A DNA stretch of 64,000 bases from Rhodeus uyekii (taxonomy: Eukaryota > Chordata > Actinopteri > Cypriniformes > Acheilognathidae): contig JAWRVZ010000604.1 of NCBI GenBank assembly GCA_037043235.1, positions 45,001 to 109,000 on the forward strand, in the 5' to 3' direction. Under the pieces are notes generated by a model, which saw nothing but the letters and a program-made list of their open reading frames with translations, searched no databases and had not been told where the DNA came from. The position numbers were made by a program, and so were the translations under genes. Shown here in pieces: positions 31,099 to 42,949 of the stretch (position 1 is its first letter; every line of letters starts with the position of its first letter).

Positions 31099-31817
31099 AA
31101 TGTCTACTGATTCCGTCTCCCAATGAGAGCAATGACGACAAGGTAGACACTACAGCTCAGCGCGCAGAGAACGAGGCTTCAGCTCGTCACGCTACAAATT
31201 TTCTGCACTTCAAGGTCGATCTTCCACCGTGTTTTCATGGCGACGGTAGGGATAAAGAGAGTTTTTCCTTATGGAAAGCCCGATTAGAGCTGTTAAAGCT
31301 TGTTCGGATGCGTTAGCCTACTGGCTCTCCCTGTCTCCAGAGATAAAACAAAATTATGAATTCTGTGTTGCTGCTTTGAATGACGTTTTTTGGAAGAAAA
31401 CAGTTTTTGCTGCATTTCCAGACTTTTGTGAATGCCAGACCACGAATGCCCAAAGAGCCTTTGGAAGCATTTGCAGCTGAGATAACAAGACTGGTGTTAG
31501 AAGCATTTCCAAACTATGGCGAAGCAGCCATTTCTATGGAGAGATTTAGGTTCATAGCCGGTCTGGACCCTGTTCTCCAAGCAAAATGTCATGAACATGG
31601 TGCTACTAGCCTAGAGGAAGCCTTAGCTATTGATTGTAAGTGGGAACGGGCACAGGAAGTTCTCAGGCTTGCACCCGTTTCCCATCTCAGTCAAAAGACC
31701 AACCTAACACCAAACTCATCTACAGCTTCACCTAGTGGTGAAATCGCTTTCGGCCATGGCTCTCATAAAAAAACCTGTTCAGAAATCTTTTCTACTGGCA
31801 AAATCAGTTACTGGTGA
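31099..31817 (+). pseudogene. Gypsy gag remnant
   Basis: A retroelement gag core is readable in pieces over two frames. A DLPPCFHGDGRDKESFSLWK-like part (31190-31290) is followed by segment 31380-31817, with PRMPKEPLEAFAAEITRLV, GEAAISMERFRFIAGLDP and ATSLEEALAIDCKWE. The presumed start at 31099 stops after eight codons. No CCHC knuckle remains before the protease part. Confidence 0.7.
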
Positions 31818-32905
31818 CTATCTTGACACTCTTGGTATGTTGTCTATTACTATCAGACTGGGTGAGGAAGTGTTTTCCCATAATGTTCAAGTGGTTAGAA
31901 ATGCCACACAGCCTATCATCCTTGGTTGGGATTTTCTCAGCAAACATCACGCGAAAATTGACCTCAGAGAGAATCAGTTAAAATTGTGGGACTGGACTGT
32001 TCCTCTCTTGTGTTCGCAGGATGTAGTTCCTCTCAGGAGCTGTTCTGTAACCTTAGAGCCCATTCTGATTCCTGCTAGGTCACAGATGAACATTTTAGCA
32101 AAAATTCTGCCCAATATTGGTGAAAAGGAGTTCACATGCAGTTATGTTGGACTTTTAGACCCTGAAATTGTCACGGTTCTGTCAGGTTCAGTTCCGTTTC
32201 CAGTGTTTCTAGTGTTTCTAGTGACAGAGCCGTGGCACTGCTGTGGCACTGCTCCTCCTCCTGTGTCTGTGTCTCATTAGTTTCTGCCCCGCCTTCTCGT
32301 TTCCAGTAATCATTCCCAGCTGTCTCTGATCACTCCTCTCCACTCCATGTGTCCTATATAGTTCCCTTAGTGTTTGCTGTCTGGTGTGGCGTCATTGTCT
32401 TTCCATGGTTGTACGCCCCGTGTCTGTTCTTAGATCCTGCCCTTGTTGAGGTCTGCCTGCCGTTTCATCCGGTTTGTCTGTGTTCCTTCATTTGTTCCCC
32501 TAAGTGTTCAATATTGAGTTAAGTTTCTGTTTTCCCCCTCGTGGGTATTTCTTTTGTGAGTTTTGATTTGTGTTTCTTTTGTTACAATTAAATAAATCCT
32601 CACTCTCACCCTGCATTTGAGTCCTCACTTTAATCACTCCGTGACAGAAATTCAGACAGTACCAGGACTTTTTGTGGCCCGCACAGTAAACACTGTAAAA
32701 GCAGGTGTGACTTGTTCGAGCTATGAATCCGACAAATGATGATTGTCACGTTCCCTGTGGCACGAGGCTTGGTGAGTTCCAGTCATTAGTCTCTCAGACA
32801 GGTGAAGACTACACAATGTTGGAGTCCACAGTAGCTCAGATACAGACTCAAAGTGAACCTTTCCCAAAGCCCAAGGTAGACCTCAGTCGCTCTGCGTTAG
32901 ATTGA
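31735..32905 (+). pseudogene. Gypsy protease and linker, split by a solo LTR
   Basis: The left part (to 32168) has a retropepsin-like body, LGMLSITIRLGEEVFSHNVQV, and IILGWDFLSKHHAKIDL, the usual end of a gypsy protease. The N-terminal catalytic D-S/T-G is not visible. The frame is interrupted at 32169 by a solo LTR and resumes at 32652 with QTVPGLFVARTVN in the expected sense. A TGA at 32903 then separates it from RT. Confidence 0.75.
32169..32646 (+). mobile_element. Solo LTR nested in the gypsy protease
   Basis: 478 bp bounded by TGTCACGG and CCGTGACA (8-bp perfect inverted ends) with the 5-bp duplication GAAAT at 32164-32168 and 32647-32651. It contains a CCTATATAG promoter-like word near 32353 and AATAAA near 32590. 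Removing it rejoins the host reading frame exactly. It is therefore younger than the gypsy element it hit. Confidence 0.93.
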
Positions 32906-32929
32906 GAACAACAGACACAGCTAGAGACT

Positions 32930-33856
32930 TTGGTTTCCAAATATTCTGATGTCTTCAGTGCAAATGATTATGATTATGGTCGTACAGATTGGGTCAAACA
33001 TAACATTCGCACTGGAGATGCACAGCCCATCAGGCAGAGGGCTTATAGAACATCGCCACACATTCGAGCTGAGATAGACAGGCAAGTTCAGCAGCTCCTT
33101 TCCAAGGATGTCATTGAGGAAAGTTGTAGTCCGTGGGCTTCCCCTGTTGTCTTGGTAAAAAAGAAAGATGGCAGTTACAGATTCTGCATTGATTTCAGGA
33201 AGCTTAATGCAGTCACAGTCAAAGACCCGCACCCCTTGCCCCGACCGTCAAACGCTCTAGACAGCTTGTCTGGTGCATGCTGGTTTAGTACAATGGATTT
33301 GTCAAGTGGATACTGGCAGGTTGAGTTAGACTTTGATGATAGGGAGAAAACTGCATTCAATACAGGCAGTGCTTTGTATCAATTCAAAGTTATGTCAATG
33401 GGTCTGACGAATGCCCCTCAATCTTTCCAACGACTGATGGAGCCGGTGCTTCGTGGACTTAATTGGAAAGTTTGTCTTGTTTACTTAGATGATGTATTGG
33501 TGTTCAGTCGTACTTTCAGTGAACATCTTAACAGTCTTGAGGAGGTTTTCAGGCGATTCCGATCAGCCGGTCTTAAATTGAAGGGTAGTAAGTGTCATTT
33601 TGCTCGCAGTGAAGTTTCTTACTTGGGTCATGTTGTTTCCAGTCAGGGTCTTCAGCCAGATGAAAAGAACCTGGAGAAGGTCCGGTCATGGCCTGTCCCC
33701 AAAACTGTCACAGAGGTGAGAGCATTTGTTGGTTTGTGCTGCTATTATAGGAGGTTTGTCAGAAATGTTGCTATAGTTGCTGCACCCCTTCATGCTCTAA
33801 CCCAAAAAGGTGCTGTTTTCAAGTTGTCGAGTGAATGTGAAGATGCTTTTCACTGA
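32930..33856 (+). pseudogene. Gypsy reverse transcriptase
   Basis: 308-codon open segment covering almost all of RT: SPWASPVVLVKKKDGSYRFC, FSTMDLSSGYWQVEL, MGLTNAPQSFQRLM and the catalytic YLDDVLVFS, then GHVVSSQGLQPDEKN and the connection region. A 1-bp deletion at about 33854 ends the frame just before RNase H. The domain itself looks complete; the polyprotein is not. Confidence 0.9.
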
Positions 33857-33857
33857 A

Positions 33858-34383
33858 GTATGCTCTCACTAATCCTCCCATTGTAGCTCACCCTATCTTC
33901 ACACAGCCTTTTCTACTCCACACTGATGCTTCTCATGACTGTGTAGGTTCAGTGCTTGCTCAGATGCAGGATGGGAAGGAACGTGTAATTGCATATGCCA
34001 GTCATACATTGACTCCTTCTGAGAGGAAATGGTCAACTTATGACCGTGAGTTCTGGGCTGTGGTATGGTCGGTTCGGCATTTCAGACATTTCTTGTCAGG
34101 GGCCCCATTCAAAATTGTTACGCACCACAAACCATTGTTACATCTGAAAAAGGCCTCTGTTGATAATGATCAAACTGGTAGAAGAGCACGTTGGATACTT
34201 AAAATGGATGTGTATGACTTTACCATTCTTTACAGAGAAGGAAAGCAGCATAGTAATGCTGATTCCTTGTCACGGCGTCCTAGCTCGCCGGTGACAGAAA
34301 CAAAAGCAGTACAGTGTGTCATTTCCAGCCATACCACCACTGAAAGAGTCCCCGTTGCTGCTGAAGCACCGAACGATGGTTGA
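33858..34383 (+). pseudogene. Gypsy RNase H
   Basis: It continues RT after the frameshift: PPIVAHPIFTQPFLLHTDAS with the first Asp, VIAYASHTLTPSERKWSTYD, EFWAVVWSVRHFRHFLSG with the Glu, ILYREGKQHSNADSLSRRP. The open frame from a Met is 33952-34383. In the usual TDHKPL word the Asp codon reads CAC (THHKPL), a likely inactivating change. Confidence 0.85.
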
Positions 34384-34559
34384 CTTCTTCCTGACGTGAC
34401 TCCAACATTGTCAGTTGATTTGGCAGAGTTGAAAGCTCAGCAGAGGGCTGACCTTTGTCTTAGTACTGTCATAGACTGGAAAGAGAATAGTAATCAAAGG
34501 CCCCCATTAGGCAGACTCAAAGCTTCCCCTGCCACACTGGCATGAATTTTCTAAATGAT

Positions 34560-35867
34560 CAGTTCAAGAAGGTATATTGTGTCGTAGAGGGAAATCATCT
34601 CCGCATAGCCCTTCCAGTTACCAGGTAGTCTTGCCGGGGGCACTTATTTTAACAGCTCTTAAGTGTTTTCATGGAGAGAAATTTAGTGGACATTTGGGTG
34701 CTGAGCATACTTTGTTGAGAGCTAGGAAAATGTGCTACTGGCCTTACATGGCTCGTGATATTTAGAAATTCTGTGCTGAATGTTTATCTTGTCAATCTTG
34801 TACTTCTACCACACCTCATGAAAGGGCCCTGTTACAGTCAATCAGTGCAGAAAGACCATTTCAAAGAATTGCTGCAGATATCACAGAGCTACCTCTTACT
34901 TCCCTAGGAAATAGGTATGTTTTGGTTGTGATGGACTATTTTACACGTTTTGGCAATCTGTACCCCCTGAAAGACCAGTGCGCTACAACTGTGGCACAGT
35001 GTATTTTTGAGGATTACATTAAACAGCACAGAAGTCCCTGAGATAATGCATACGGATCAAGGTAGACAGTTTGAGTCAGATTGATTAAACGTCTGTGCAG
35101 CTAGGCATTGAGAAAACCCGTACCTCTCTTTACCACGCTCAATGTGATGGAATGGTCGAAAGACTGAATCGAACATTAAAAGACCAACTCGCTAAGTACA
35201 TTTGTGAAAGTGGGGGTGAGTGGGATAAATATTTGCCTCAGGTGGAACTGGCCTATAACTCGTGTTCATTGCAGCACTGGATTTTCTCCTTTCTTTCTAG
35301 AACATGGCAGAGAACCACGTTTACCTGCTGACATCCTTTTGAACTGTAGTCCAGTTGTCACTTCATGTACATCAGGTACCCCTGCGAACTATGCTCGAGA
35401 CCTAACCATAAGTTTGTCCTATGCTTTCAGAGATGCTGCTCGAATGGAAAGGACCCTATCCAATTCTGAGGAGAATGGACAAAGATAATAGCCTAGGTGT
35501 AATCTACGAGATTACAGATCCACGGAATCCACAGTCAAGAAGGTGGGTGGTTCATCACAATCGCCTAAAACCTTACAAGGGTTCCTTATGGACTTTGCCT
35601 GCTTGTTCCTCTCCAGTATTTGTACCTCCTGTTGTAGATAGTATGGAGGCCCCTCACTCCACTCCAATAACTGCATTGTCAGGAGCTTTGCCTTTTCGAC
35701 TCCCTACACCACCTTATGTGCCTAACCAACCTCCAAAACAGATTGTACTTGGTGAAAGAGCTGGAAGTTCAGCTCAAACTCTGGCTCAGCCAGAATCTGT
35801 GCCACAATCCAGTGTTTGCCCTCAAGGCACAAGGACAGAATATCCTCAGGAGATCCACTTCAAATGA
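34560..35867 (+). pseudogene. Gypsy integrase and C-terminal tail
   Basis: Integrase pieces over several frames: GHLGAEHTLLRARKMCYWP, CAECLSCQSC of the zinc-binding domain, PFQRIAADITELP with the first Asp, then MVERLNRTLKDQLAKYI with the Glu, and WVVHHNRLKPY of the C-terminal domain. Stops occur near 34763 and around 35040-35095. The tail to 35867 is Pro-rich. Inactive. Confidence 0.85.
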
Positions 35868-36111
35868 TTTGTAGTGGCCGCATGGTTAATAAACCTGAGA
35901 AATTTAAAGATTTTGTTTGAGTAATTCACTTAAATTGTTTCATACATCAATGTGATATGCTATGTTGTTAGAGTAAATTGGTATGCCACATGATTGTATA
36001 CATTTCATTACACTACTGTAAAATGTTGGGGTTGTTGATATTTAAGTTGTTGAATAATTCAGTATTATATTGAGAGAAACAAGGAAGTTTCTTTGATAAG
36101 CAGGGGAAGAC

Positions 36112-36475
36112 TGTAACCTTGAATTGTGAAGTTCATTTATTTTCACTTGTTTTATTATTTGTTAAAAGCTTATTTTATTTTGGGGAAAAGAAAATATGCA
36201 AGTGATAATTTATTTTAGTGGTAATATGCTTTAAAAATGCTTTAATACGTTTTGTTTGTTTTATGCAAATTTGTTATATTAGTGAGTTTATTTTGTGCGC
36301 TGGCTCCTTTAAGGCAGGGCACGCTGGGTAATAGGAGATAGAGAGAGGAGAGAGAGTTGTACCTGAGTTACGTGGCTGCTCCTGCTTTTATGCCGACGCT
36401 TCCGATTAAAGTAACAAAAACCATCACCATTGTGACCCGTGTTTTATTGACGGTACCTGCGGAAGAGACTGGAGT
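36112..36475 (+). repeat. Gypsy 3' LTR
   Basis: Same length as the 5' LTR, with a few substitutions (for example GCCGGC vs GCTGGC near the middle). It is preceded by a polypurine tract. Confidence 0.9.
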
Positions 36476-36529
36476 CCTCGCCAACACGGCATCCAGAAAT
36501 AAGGGTTACACTATCAAGAAACAAAACAT

Positions 36530-36960
36530 GAACATGAATAAAATCAAACATGATTTTTAAAAATTCCATCACAGTTATGACATGTTACAGACATGTTAAA
36601 ATCACCTACTAAAACTAACCCTCTGTTAGTATTCAAGACTGGCACCAGGCTATCCAAAAATCCATCCCTATCTGCTAGCTTACTTGGAGCGTGCACATTG
36701 ACAAAACAAAAAGCTACCCCCGTTCAGCTAACATCCACAACCAAAACTCTCCCTGGAATGATCACATTCACTGATTCGAACACAAATGCCCAAGAATAAA
36801 AAAATAAAATACCTACCCCATCTGCTTTAACATCTCCCACCCCCCAACAAGATTGGCCCGCCTCCCACCCGTCAGAAAAAACAGAAACATCCTAATTTCT
36901 CTGCAAATGACATTCCTGTAAAAACACAAATTTTTAAGGTAATATAGATAGCAGTTCTCA
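36530..36960 (-). pseudogene. LINE endonuclease fragment (L1/Tx1-like)
   Basis: The minus strand reads RVLVVDVS, a stop, then VAFCFVNVHAPSKLADRDG, FLDSLVPVLN and LVLVGDFNMSV. NVHAPS and GDFN are AP-endonuclease hallmarks. One in-frame stop lies near 36690. It may belong to the same family as the RT fragment at 42950-43550. Confidence 0.7.
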
Positions 36961-37815
36961 TCTGTAACATTTTACAGTTTTTTTCCGATTGCTAAACGAT
37001 AGCGAGCACAACTGGAGCTACATGTGCAAAACTCTAACTACAGTCTGCAATACCCACAGTCACCTGAGCTCAACAGTTCACATCACCTTCTAAACTCATT
37101 CCAAACAACACAACTCTTAACACATGCCTCAAAACAGACTCATGCAGCCAAACACTGTACACAACCCTCGCTGAGATACACACACTGCACAACCCTCACT
37201 GAGATAACATACTGTACACAACCCTCACTGAGATACACACACTGCACAACCCTCTCTGAGATACACACACTGCACAACCCTCTCTGAGATACACACACTG
37301 CACAACCTTCACTGAGATACACACACTGCACAACCCTCACTGAGATAAAACACACTTAGATAATACACACTGCCACTCAGAACACACAGAGTAAAAACAC
37401 TCATTAGTGTAGCGGGGCTCGAGTCGGAGAGACAGCACTTTGAATTGTTACTGACTACGCCACCCTTGTAACAGGGACACAGGTCCATGGTTTCAAAATA
37501 GGACCAGAGACGTGGATGTAGGAAAAAACTTTTTTTTTTTTTTTTACAGTTTTTTACGATTGCTAAGCAGCAGTGGGGACAACTGGAGTCACATGTGCAA
37601 AACTCTAACTACAGTCTGCAATACCAACATTCACCTGAGCAGAGCAGTTCACATCACCTGCAAAACCCATTTCAAGCAACACAACTCTGAACACATGCCT
37701 CAAAACAGCTCATGCAGGCAAACACTGTACACAACCCTCACTGAGATACACACACTGCACAACCCTCACTGAGATACACACACTGCACAACCCTCACTGA
37801 GATAACACACAGAAT
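36961..37815. repeat. Two related blocks with ACTGAGATACACACACTGCA arrays
   Basis: The blocks at 36961-37370 and about 37540-37815 both begin with TTTACAGTTTTTT(C/A)CGATTGCTAA, then CAAAACTCTAACTACAGTC, and end in short tandem units CACTGCACAACCCTC(A/T)CTGAGATACACA (26-28 bp; about seven and three units). A third trace lies at 38464-38530. The common head suggests one transposon family carrying the array. The array ORFs (37024, 37140) are artefacts. Confidence 0.75.
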
Positions 37816-39683
37816 AACAAACAGAAACCAATCTAATTTTATAGAAAACTAAATTACCTCCAAAAATAAGAGAAAACAAATACAATAAACTTCCCTAACT
37901 CCCTTTAACATAAACAAGTGCAAAATGAGTACAAATAAAATGGCGTCAAACCCCCTACTTCCCTTTAGATCAATCAAAAGATATTTACAATATATACAAA
38001 GTATATACAGGGTTTCAGCGAACAGTTCCGAATCAGCAATCAAATCGTGGTCAGACAGGCAATGGTCGGTAAACAGGATTGTCAGATTCACGATAACTAA
38101 CAAACAAATAAACACTCTCACAGTTTCACTAAACAAACACAAAACTCACAATCACACAGTTAATCACAAAGTTAACAAAATCAACACTAACAATCTCTCT
38201 GATACAACACTCTACTCAACGATAACGAAACAAAACGGCGAATTAATCAAAGGTATCAAACACTAGGTCAATTGGCAAAATGGCATGTAGCAGGGAATAG
38301 TTGTTTGGGGAGGTCCTTATATGTGGATCAGGTGCTGGATAGGACCAATCACAGTCTTCAGATGATTAGCAGGAGGATGAAACTAATCTGTAACACTCAG
38401 AGAAAGAGAGAGAAGAAAAACAAACAATGTACACAAAGACAGTTGATAGAAAACTCAGGCTCATAACACTGTACACAACCCTCACTGAGATACACACACT
38501 GTCACTCAGAACACACTGAGAGTAAAAACACTAGCATCAAACACCAATACAGAAAATACTAACTTTTCTTTACAGTTTGAACAATTTCAGTGACTTCTTA
38601 CAAAGTAATATTTTCTTCAAAGAACAGAGTGACATTCTTTCATATGATTTACAGTATTTACATTTTTAAAACATTACAATTCTTGAAGGTAAATGAAAAT
38701 CAGCAGTTTGCTTCAATAGTCTGTAGTAATTTACGGATTTACAGTAATGAGAAAAAAGTAGAAACTAAAAGTACAGACTGTAATTCAAACAAATAATTGT
38801 AGGGCTGATCCTGCCTCTCTGTAGCATCAGCCACAGGTTTTCATCCTGCAGAAGAACAGGTCTGTAACATTTCCAAATATCATTATCAGCCAGCACTCTA
38901 TCTTGAATATCCCACAGTTTTACAGTATTGCATTGGTGACCATAACCATGTCAACAATAGCATTTTCCTGCAAAATAATTATGTAAATAATAAAATAATC
39001 TGAAAATAATTTTTCTCTTCCTCCCGTTGGGGGCAGCCTTTGGGTCCCGTTGTAAAAATATATTTTACAGTCAAACTTATTGTAATGTATATATGTGTAA
39101 ATATTCTATAATTGCAATACAAAATAAATTCCTGTTATGTTTTCATTTATTGTAAGGATGTAACTCTCACCTGTTTGAAAGCTGGAAAATTAGCATGACA
39201 GATGCCACTATGGATCTTTGCAGATTGGGTTGCACCCTCAACCCTTCCTCTCTCAATGAGAGACTTTGATTCATGACATGTCTATAAGTTTAGCACTTAT
39301 TTCATCTGAAATAACAGCTCTTTGTCTTTGTCTTCCTCCACGCATCCACCCTCTCCCTGCTACCCTTCTCCCTTCACAAACCTGTCTTCCGTGTTCCATT
39401 TCCAAATTTTGTTTTTCTGAGCTCTACCAATACAGCTTAGAAAGACTAATTCATGACTTATATAATATTATATATAATAATATATGGTTTAAGACAGACG
39501 CTGCATTATAAAGACATTAGTTACTTTTACGTTATTTATTATAATTAATTATATGTCTGGAATACTAATACTTATAAATGTAAATAGGGCTGTAATTTAT
39601 AAGCATGGGCTTCCATAGATGGTGTTATCAATATTTTCTCTGTGTGTATCATTATGATGATTCACAACATACTGTTTCCTACA
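37816..39683. other. AT-rich repeat-derived DNA
   Basis: No supported gene. The ORFs at 37849-38266 are AT-driven. A GGGCTGATCCTGCCTCTCTG segment near 38803 and the CTTCCTCCCGTTGGGGGC word near 39020 look like pieces of dispersed repeats. Confidence 0.4.
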
Positions 39684-39684
39684 G

Positions 39685-40103
39685 GTGTTTTTAACATGGA
39701 TCCATTGTTGCCCAAACTTAACATTTTAGACAAGTGTGCCACAAGATAGACACCAATGCCTTCTCAGGGCTTCAAAGGAACCCGCACCAGTGCCCATCAT
39801 TCCAGCAGGACTCCAGCCCACCCTCTCCTCCAGTCAGCCGATGGATTCTCCACTGTTGGCAGCAAGGTCAACCCTCTACAAGAGGAAGCAGAGCGGAGTG
39901 GCACGAGACATCCGGCTGCAGTCAAAGTGTACATCTGTGCACTATGTGTCCAACCAACTCGTGGTCACAAGTAGTACAGGAAAAAAAAACCTTCTGTGAA
40001 CATTCACACTCATCCACGTCCATTGATCTTGCTAGACAGACTTTTGAGAACTTTGAAAACTTTAAAAAAGCAGTGGACATGGTCTTGGACTCTCAGGCTG
40101 ACT
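39685..40103 (+). pseudogene. Decayed exon of a fish zinc-ribbon-like protein
   Basis: It follows an acceptor (TTTCCTACAG). The main frame (from about 39756) is Ser/Pro-rich and reaches KVYICALCVQPTRGHK. A TAG at 39974 stands where Gln is expected, and a run of A shifts the frame. The adjoining frame gives KKTFCEHSHSS and ends at 40103. The C-x2-C...GH...C pattern recalls a short C-terminal domain found in many fish repeat-associated proteins. I infer a transposon-derived or retro-expanded gene piece. A polyA-like ATTAAA tail region follows to about 40500. Confidence 0.5.
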
Positions 40104-41685
40104 AAGCAAACACTTTTAATTGTTGCTTTTTTAAGTTTTAGAACACTTGTTTGCACAGAGTACATTTAATAGTTAATGCCGTTCAACAGCACTGATATTT
40201 ATTTTATATTGTTACTTGTTCATTGTTGTTTAAGGGGGAAAAGGTGTGTTTGTCCTTAGTATTTATTATAAATTTAATATTGTGTAAGTTATATCAAGCC
40301 TGTTAAACAATATGTTCATATGGCAGGAATCCTTTTCACTACTTTGAAAGTTAGTTTAGATAATTGAGGATTGTTTATAATTGTTCTTTTACAATAATCT
40401 ACATAATATAATTGTTTAGATTGTTTTTCTAAATGTGGGTTTTGAGTTTTTTTAGTTTAATTTCATTTAACTGAGTTTTTTATTAAACAATTATTACGCA
40501 TTCAATTTGAGTTTGTCTGGTCTTTACTTTCATTCAGCCACACAATACATTGTAAATCCACAAATCAATACAAAAGACACAACATTGATACATTTACAAA
40601 CTGTGGTCAACTTTCATGCCAACATCAGTGAATGAGTCTGTAAGAAGTCCAGGCGGCAAAGAAACATGGGGTAGGACAGTTCACCAGCCAGGCTGACCTT
40701 CGCCAATGCAGAACAGGGCCTCCAGCTTCTCTGAATCCCAGGTTTTGGTTGGTAAGCTCATAATAGATACATTCGTATGGATGTTCACCTATAAGAGCAA
40801 AAAAAAGAAACAGTGTGTCAAATGGCTGTATATCAAAGTCTGATCATAGTATCAGAGAACATTGGTTCTCAAATGTTTCATAAAGGTTTGCTATTTTTCT
40901 CATTTAATTCTACAAATGTTGCAACATCATTAATTGCCAACATTCCCTCTGAAATATTTGTTTTGATGCCAGCATTGAGTGGATTATTCACCTGCACAGG
41001 ACTATGCAAAAGAGCTTATTTATATTGGTTACACAGATTTGAAAGTACGATCAATCAGCACGAGGATATGTAAATGATCTTTGACATCACAGCTTGTTTT
41101 GGGCCTACAGATGCCCAACCAATCCCAGGTCTTGATAGTCTACAGTCTAAATCCAAAATTTGCACTTTGTACGGGTCGAGGGCCATTCGCAGATATCAGC
41201 ACAGCCAGAGTGCAATGGCCGAGCCTCGTCCTGAGTGAACCACCTTCCTGATCATGATTTCTCTCCTGCCAGGTAAGTATGAATCCCCAGGCCTCCAGTC
41301 AGGGGCGCTCTATCCCTTTTCGCCATCCTTATCAACGGGGACCCTCCTCTTCTCCCCCAAGCAACCTTCCATCGCTTGACTGCGGCGTCCGTGACCATCA
41401 GTTGAACCAGGCCACAGCCATGAGTTGAATCAGGTGTCCTTAATCAAACCCACCTGACTGAACTCATCAGCTTCTGACTGGTGCTGTAATAGAGATTAAA
41501 ATCTCTTCGCTTACCTGTCTCTGTTTACTTTCTGGCTCCTCGCGTGCTCTCCCGGTGTTGTTCCACCCACCTGTCTCATCATCAGTTGCCTCGTTAGTCT
41601 TGTCAGCTGTGTCTTGTTATCTCATCTGCCCTAGCTTATTTCTACCCTGTGTTTTCATTCAGTCTTTGTCTGTCATTGTCTATGG
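40104..41685. other. Intergenic DNA with repeat pieces
   Basis: AT-rich to 40,600. A minus-strand segment at 40,640-40,795 (after an acceptor) reads GEHPYECIYYELTNQN and could be an exon remnant, unidentified. 41,470-41,680 and the part after the MITE look like pieces of an LTR-type repeat (repeated TGTCTTG/CTGTC words). Confidence 0.35.
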
Positions 41686-41880
41686 CAGTGTTTCCCAACC
41701 CCGTTCCTGGAGGCACACCAACACTACAGGTTTTTCCAACTCTTCCTAATTAAACACCTGATTCAACTCATCAGCTTGTTAGTAGAGACTCCCAAGACCA
41801 GAAATATATGGGACAGATAAGGGACACATGCAAAATGCGTACTGTTGGTGTGCCTCAAGGAACAGGGTTGGGAAACACTG
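41686..41880. mobile_element. 195-bp hAT-type MITE
   Basis: Ends CAGTGTTTCCCAACCC and GGGTTGGGAAACACTG are perfect 16-bp inverted repeats. The 8-bp duplication GTCTATGG flanks it at 41678-41685 and 41881-41888. TIR and TSD length fit hAT. No coding capacity. Confidence 0.95.
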
Positions 41881-42174
41881 GTCTATGGTTTGTCGTGTTC
41901 TTTTCCCGGTCCTGTCCGGTTTGCTGTTTTGGAACTATTCGCACGATACGTGTCTCCTCGCCTTCGTCTGAACCACAACAACCCTGACAATAATCGGCCT
42001 ATACAAGATTTTGTTCACATACTCTGCAATAGTGTAATAGTAAAATATCCCAAAATCATGTTTTCTGTTAAGAGCAGGCATTATATGAGTGTCAATACAA
42101 CAGTCGTCATGATCCTGTTATCGGTAAGTTCACAGATGTTTTTCTCTTTTATCTCACAGATTTGAGAATAATAT

Positions 42175-42628
42175 TGACCCGGGTAATAATAGGGGCCAAG
42201 AGCCCGCTTTCTACACACTACATTTCCCATCATGCAGTACACTGGACTGATTACACACATCAGCTGAACACAATGATTTCTGTTTGTTCATGCCAGCTGT
42301 TACACATTCACAAGAGACTATTTAAACCTGGTTACCCCACAACTCAGAGCGAAGTCTTGATTTGCTGTAGCTACCATTTCTAAGAGTTGTTTATGCTGTC
42401 TTGTTTTGCTGTTTCCGATCCTGCCTGTTTACCCGTGTTCTGATCCTGTTCTGCCTGCCCTGACCTTTGCCTGGATTTACGTTTATGATTGATAGCTGCC
42501 TGCCTTGACCACCGCCTGTACCACGATTCTGATCCTGTCTGCCCGCCTTTGTGATTCCTGCCTGTTTATGACCACTCTTAATAAAGACATTGCGTTTGGA
42601 TCTCTGCCTTTGAGTCCCTCTTGTTACA
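42175..42628 (+). mobile_element. Probable solo LTR
   Basis: About 450 bp starting TGACCCGGGTAATAAT and ending CTCTTGTTACA. It has a promoter-like GACTATTTAAACC near 42316, GCCTG/CCTGCC-rich repeats, and AATAAAG near 42580 shortly before the end. Plus orientation is inferred from these signals. No target duplication is evident, so the limits are tentative. Confidence 0.5.
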
Positions 42629-42949
42629 TAAGAACAGATTTTAGTTTTTTTGTTTTGACGTGTTTTTATTGTCACATTCATTCGTACTTCAAATCATTTG
42701 TAACATTTTTGTCATTTCGAAAACATGGAAAACAATCAATATCAGTAAGAAAAATTTGCCATGTTTAAAATCCCCATATATACATGTTTAAAAAAGTGTT
42801 GTTGATGTTTAAGAAGTAAAATGAATGGCTAAAATAAATACAAAAAAATAAATACCCAGATAAAAACCAATAAAACCTCTCTCATATTATACAGAAACAG
42901 GTGTGTCTTAAAAAAAAACATTTAAAACATCCACTCAGCTCCTCCAAAA

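Larger units (their letters stand above)
30574..36475 (+). mobile_element. Ty3/gypsy LTR retrotransposon
   Basis: Both LTRs are 364 bp (30574-30937 and 36112-36475), start TGTAACCTTGAATTG and are near-identical. A polypurine tract GCAGGGGAAGAC precedes the 3' LTR. The order is gag, protease, RT, RNase H, integrase. Several stops and frameshifts interrupt it, and a 478-bp solo LTR sits in the protease region. No matching 5-bp duplication flanks it (ACTAT vs CCTCG), so the ends may have been rearranged or exchanged. Confidence 0.92.

Noticed and set aside
37024..37355. ORFs encoding Thr/Leu/His or Val/Gln/Cys repeats
   Set aside because: They are translations of the ACTGAGATACACACACTGCA array.
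42391..42768. ORFs on both strands in the probable solo LTR
   Set aside because: Repeat-driven CCTGCC-type composition, no domain.
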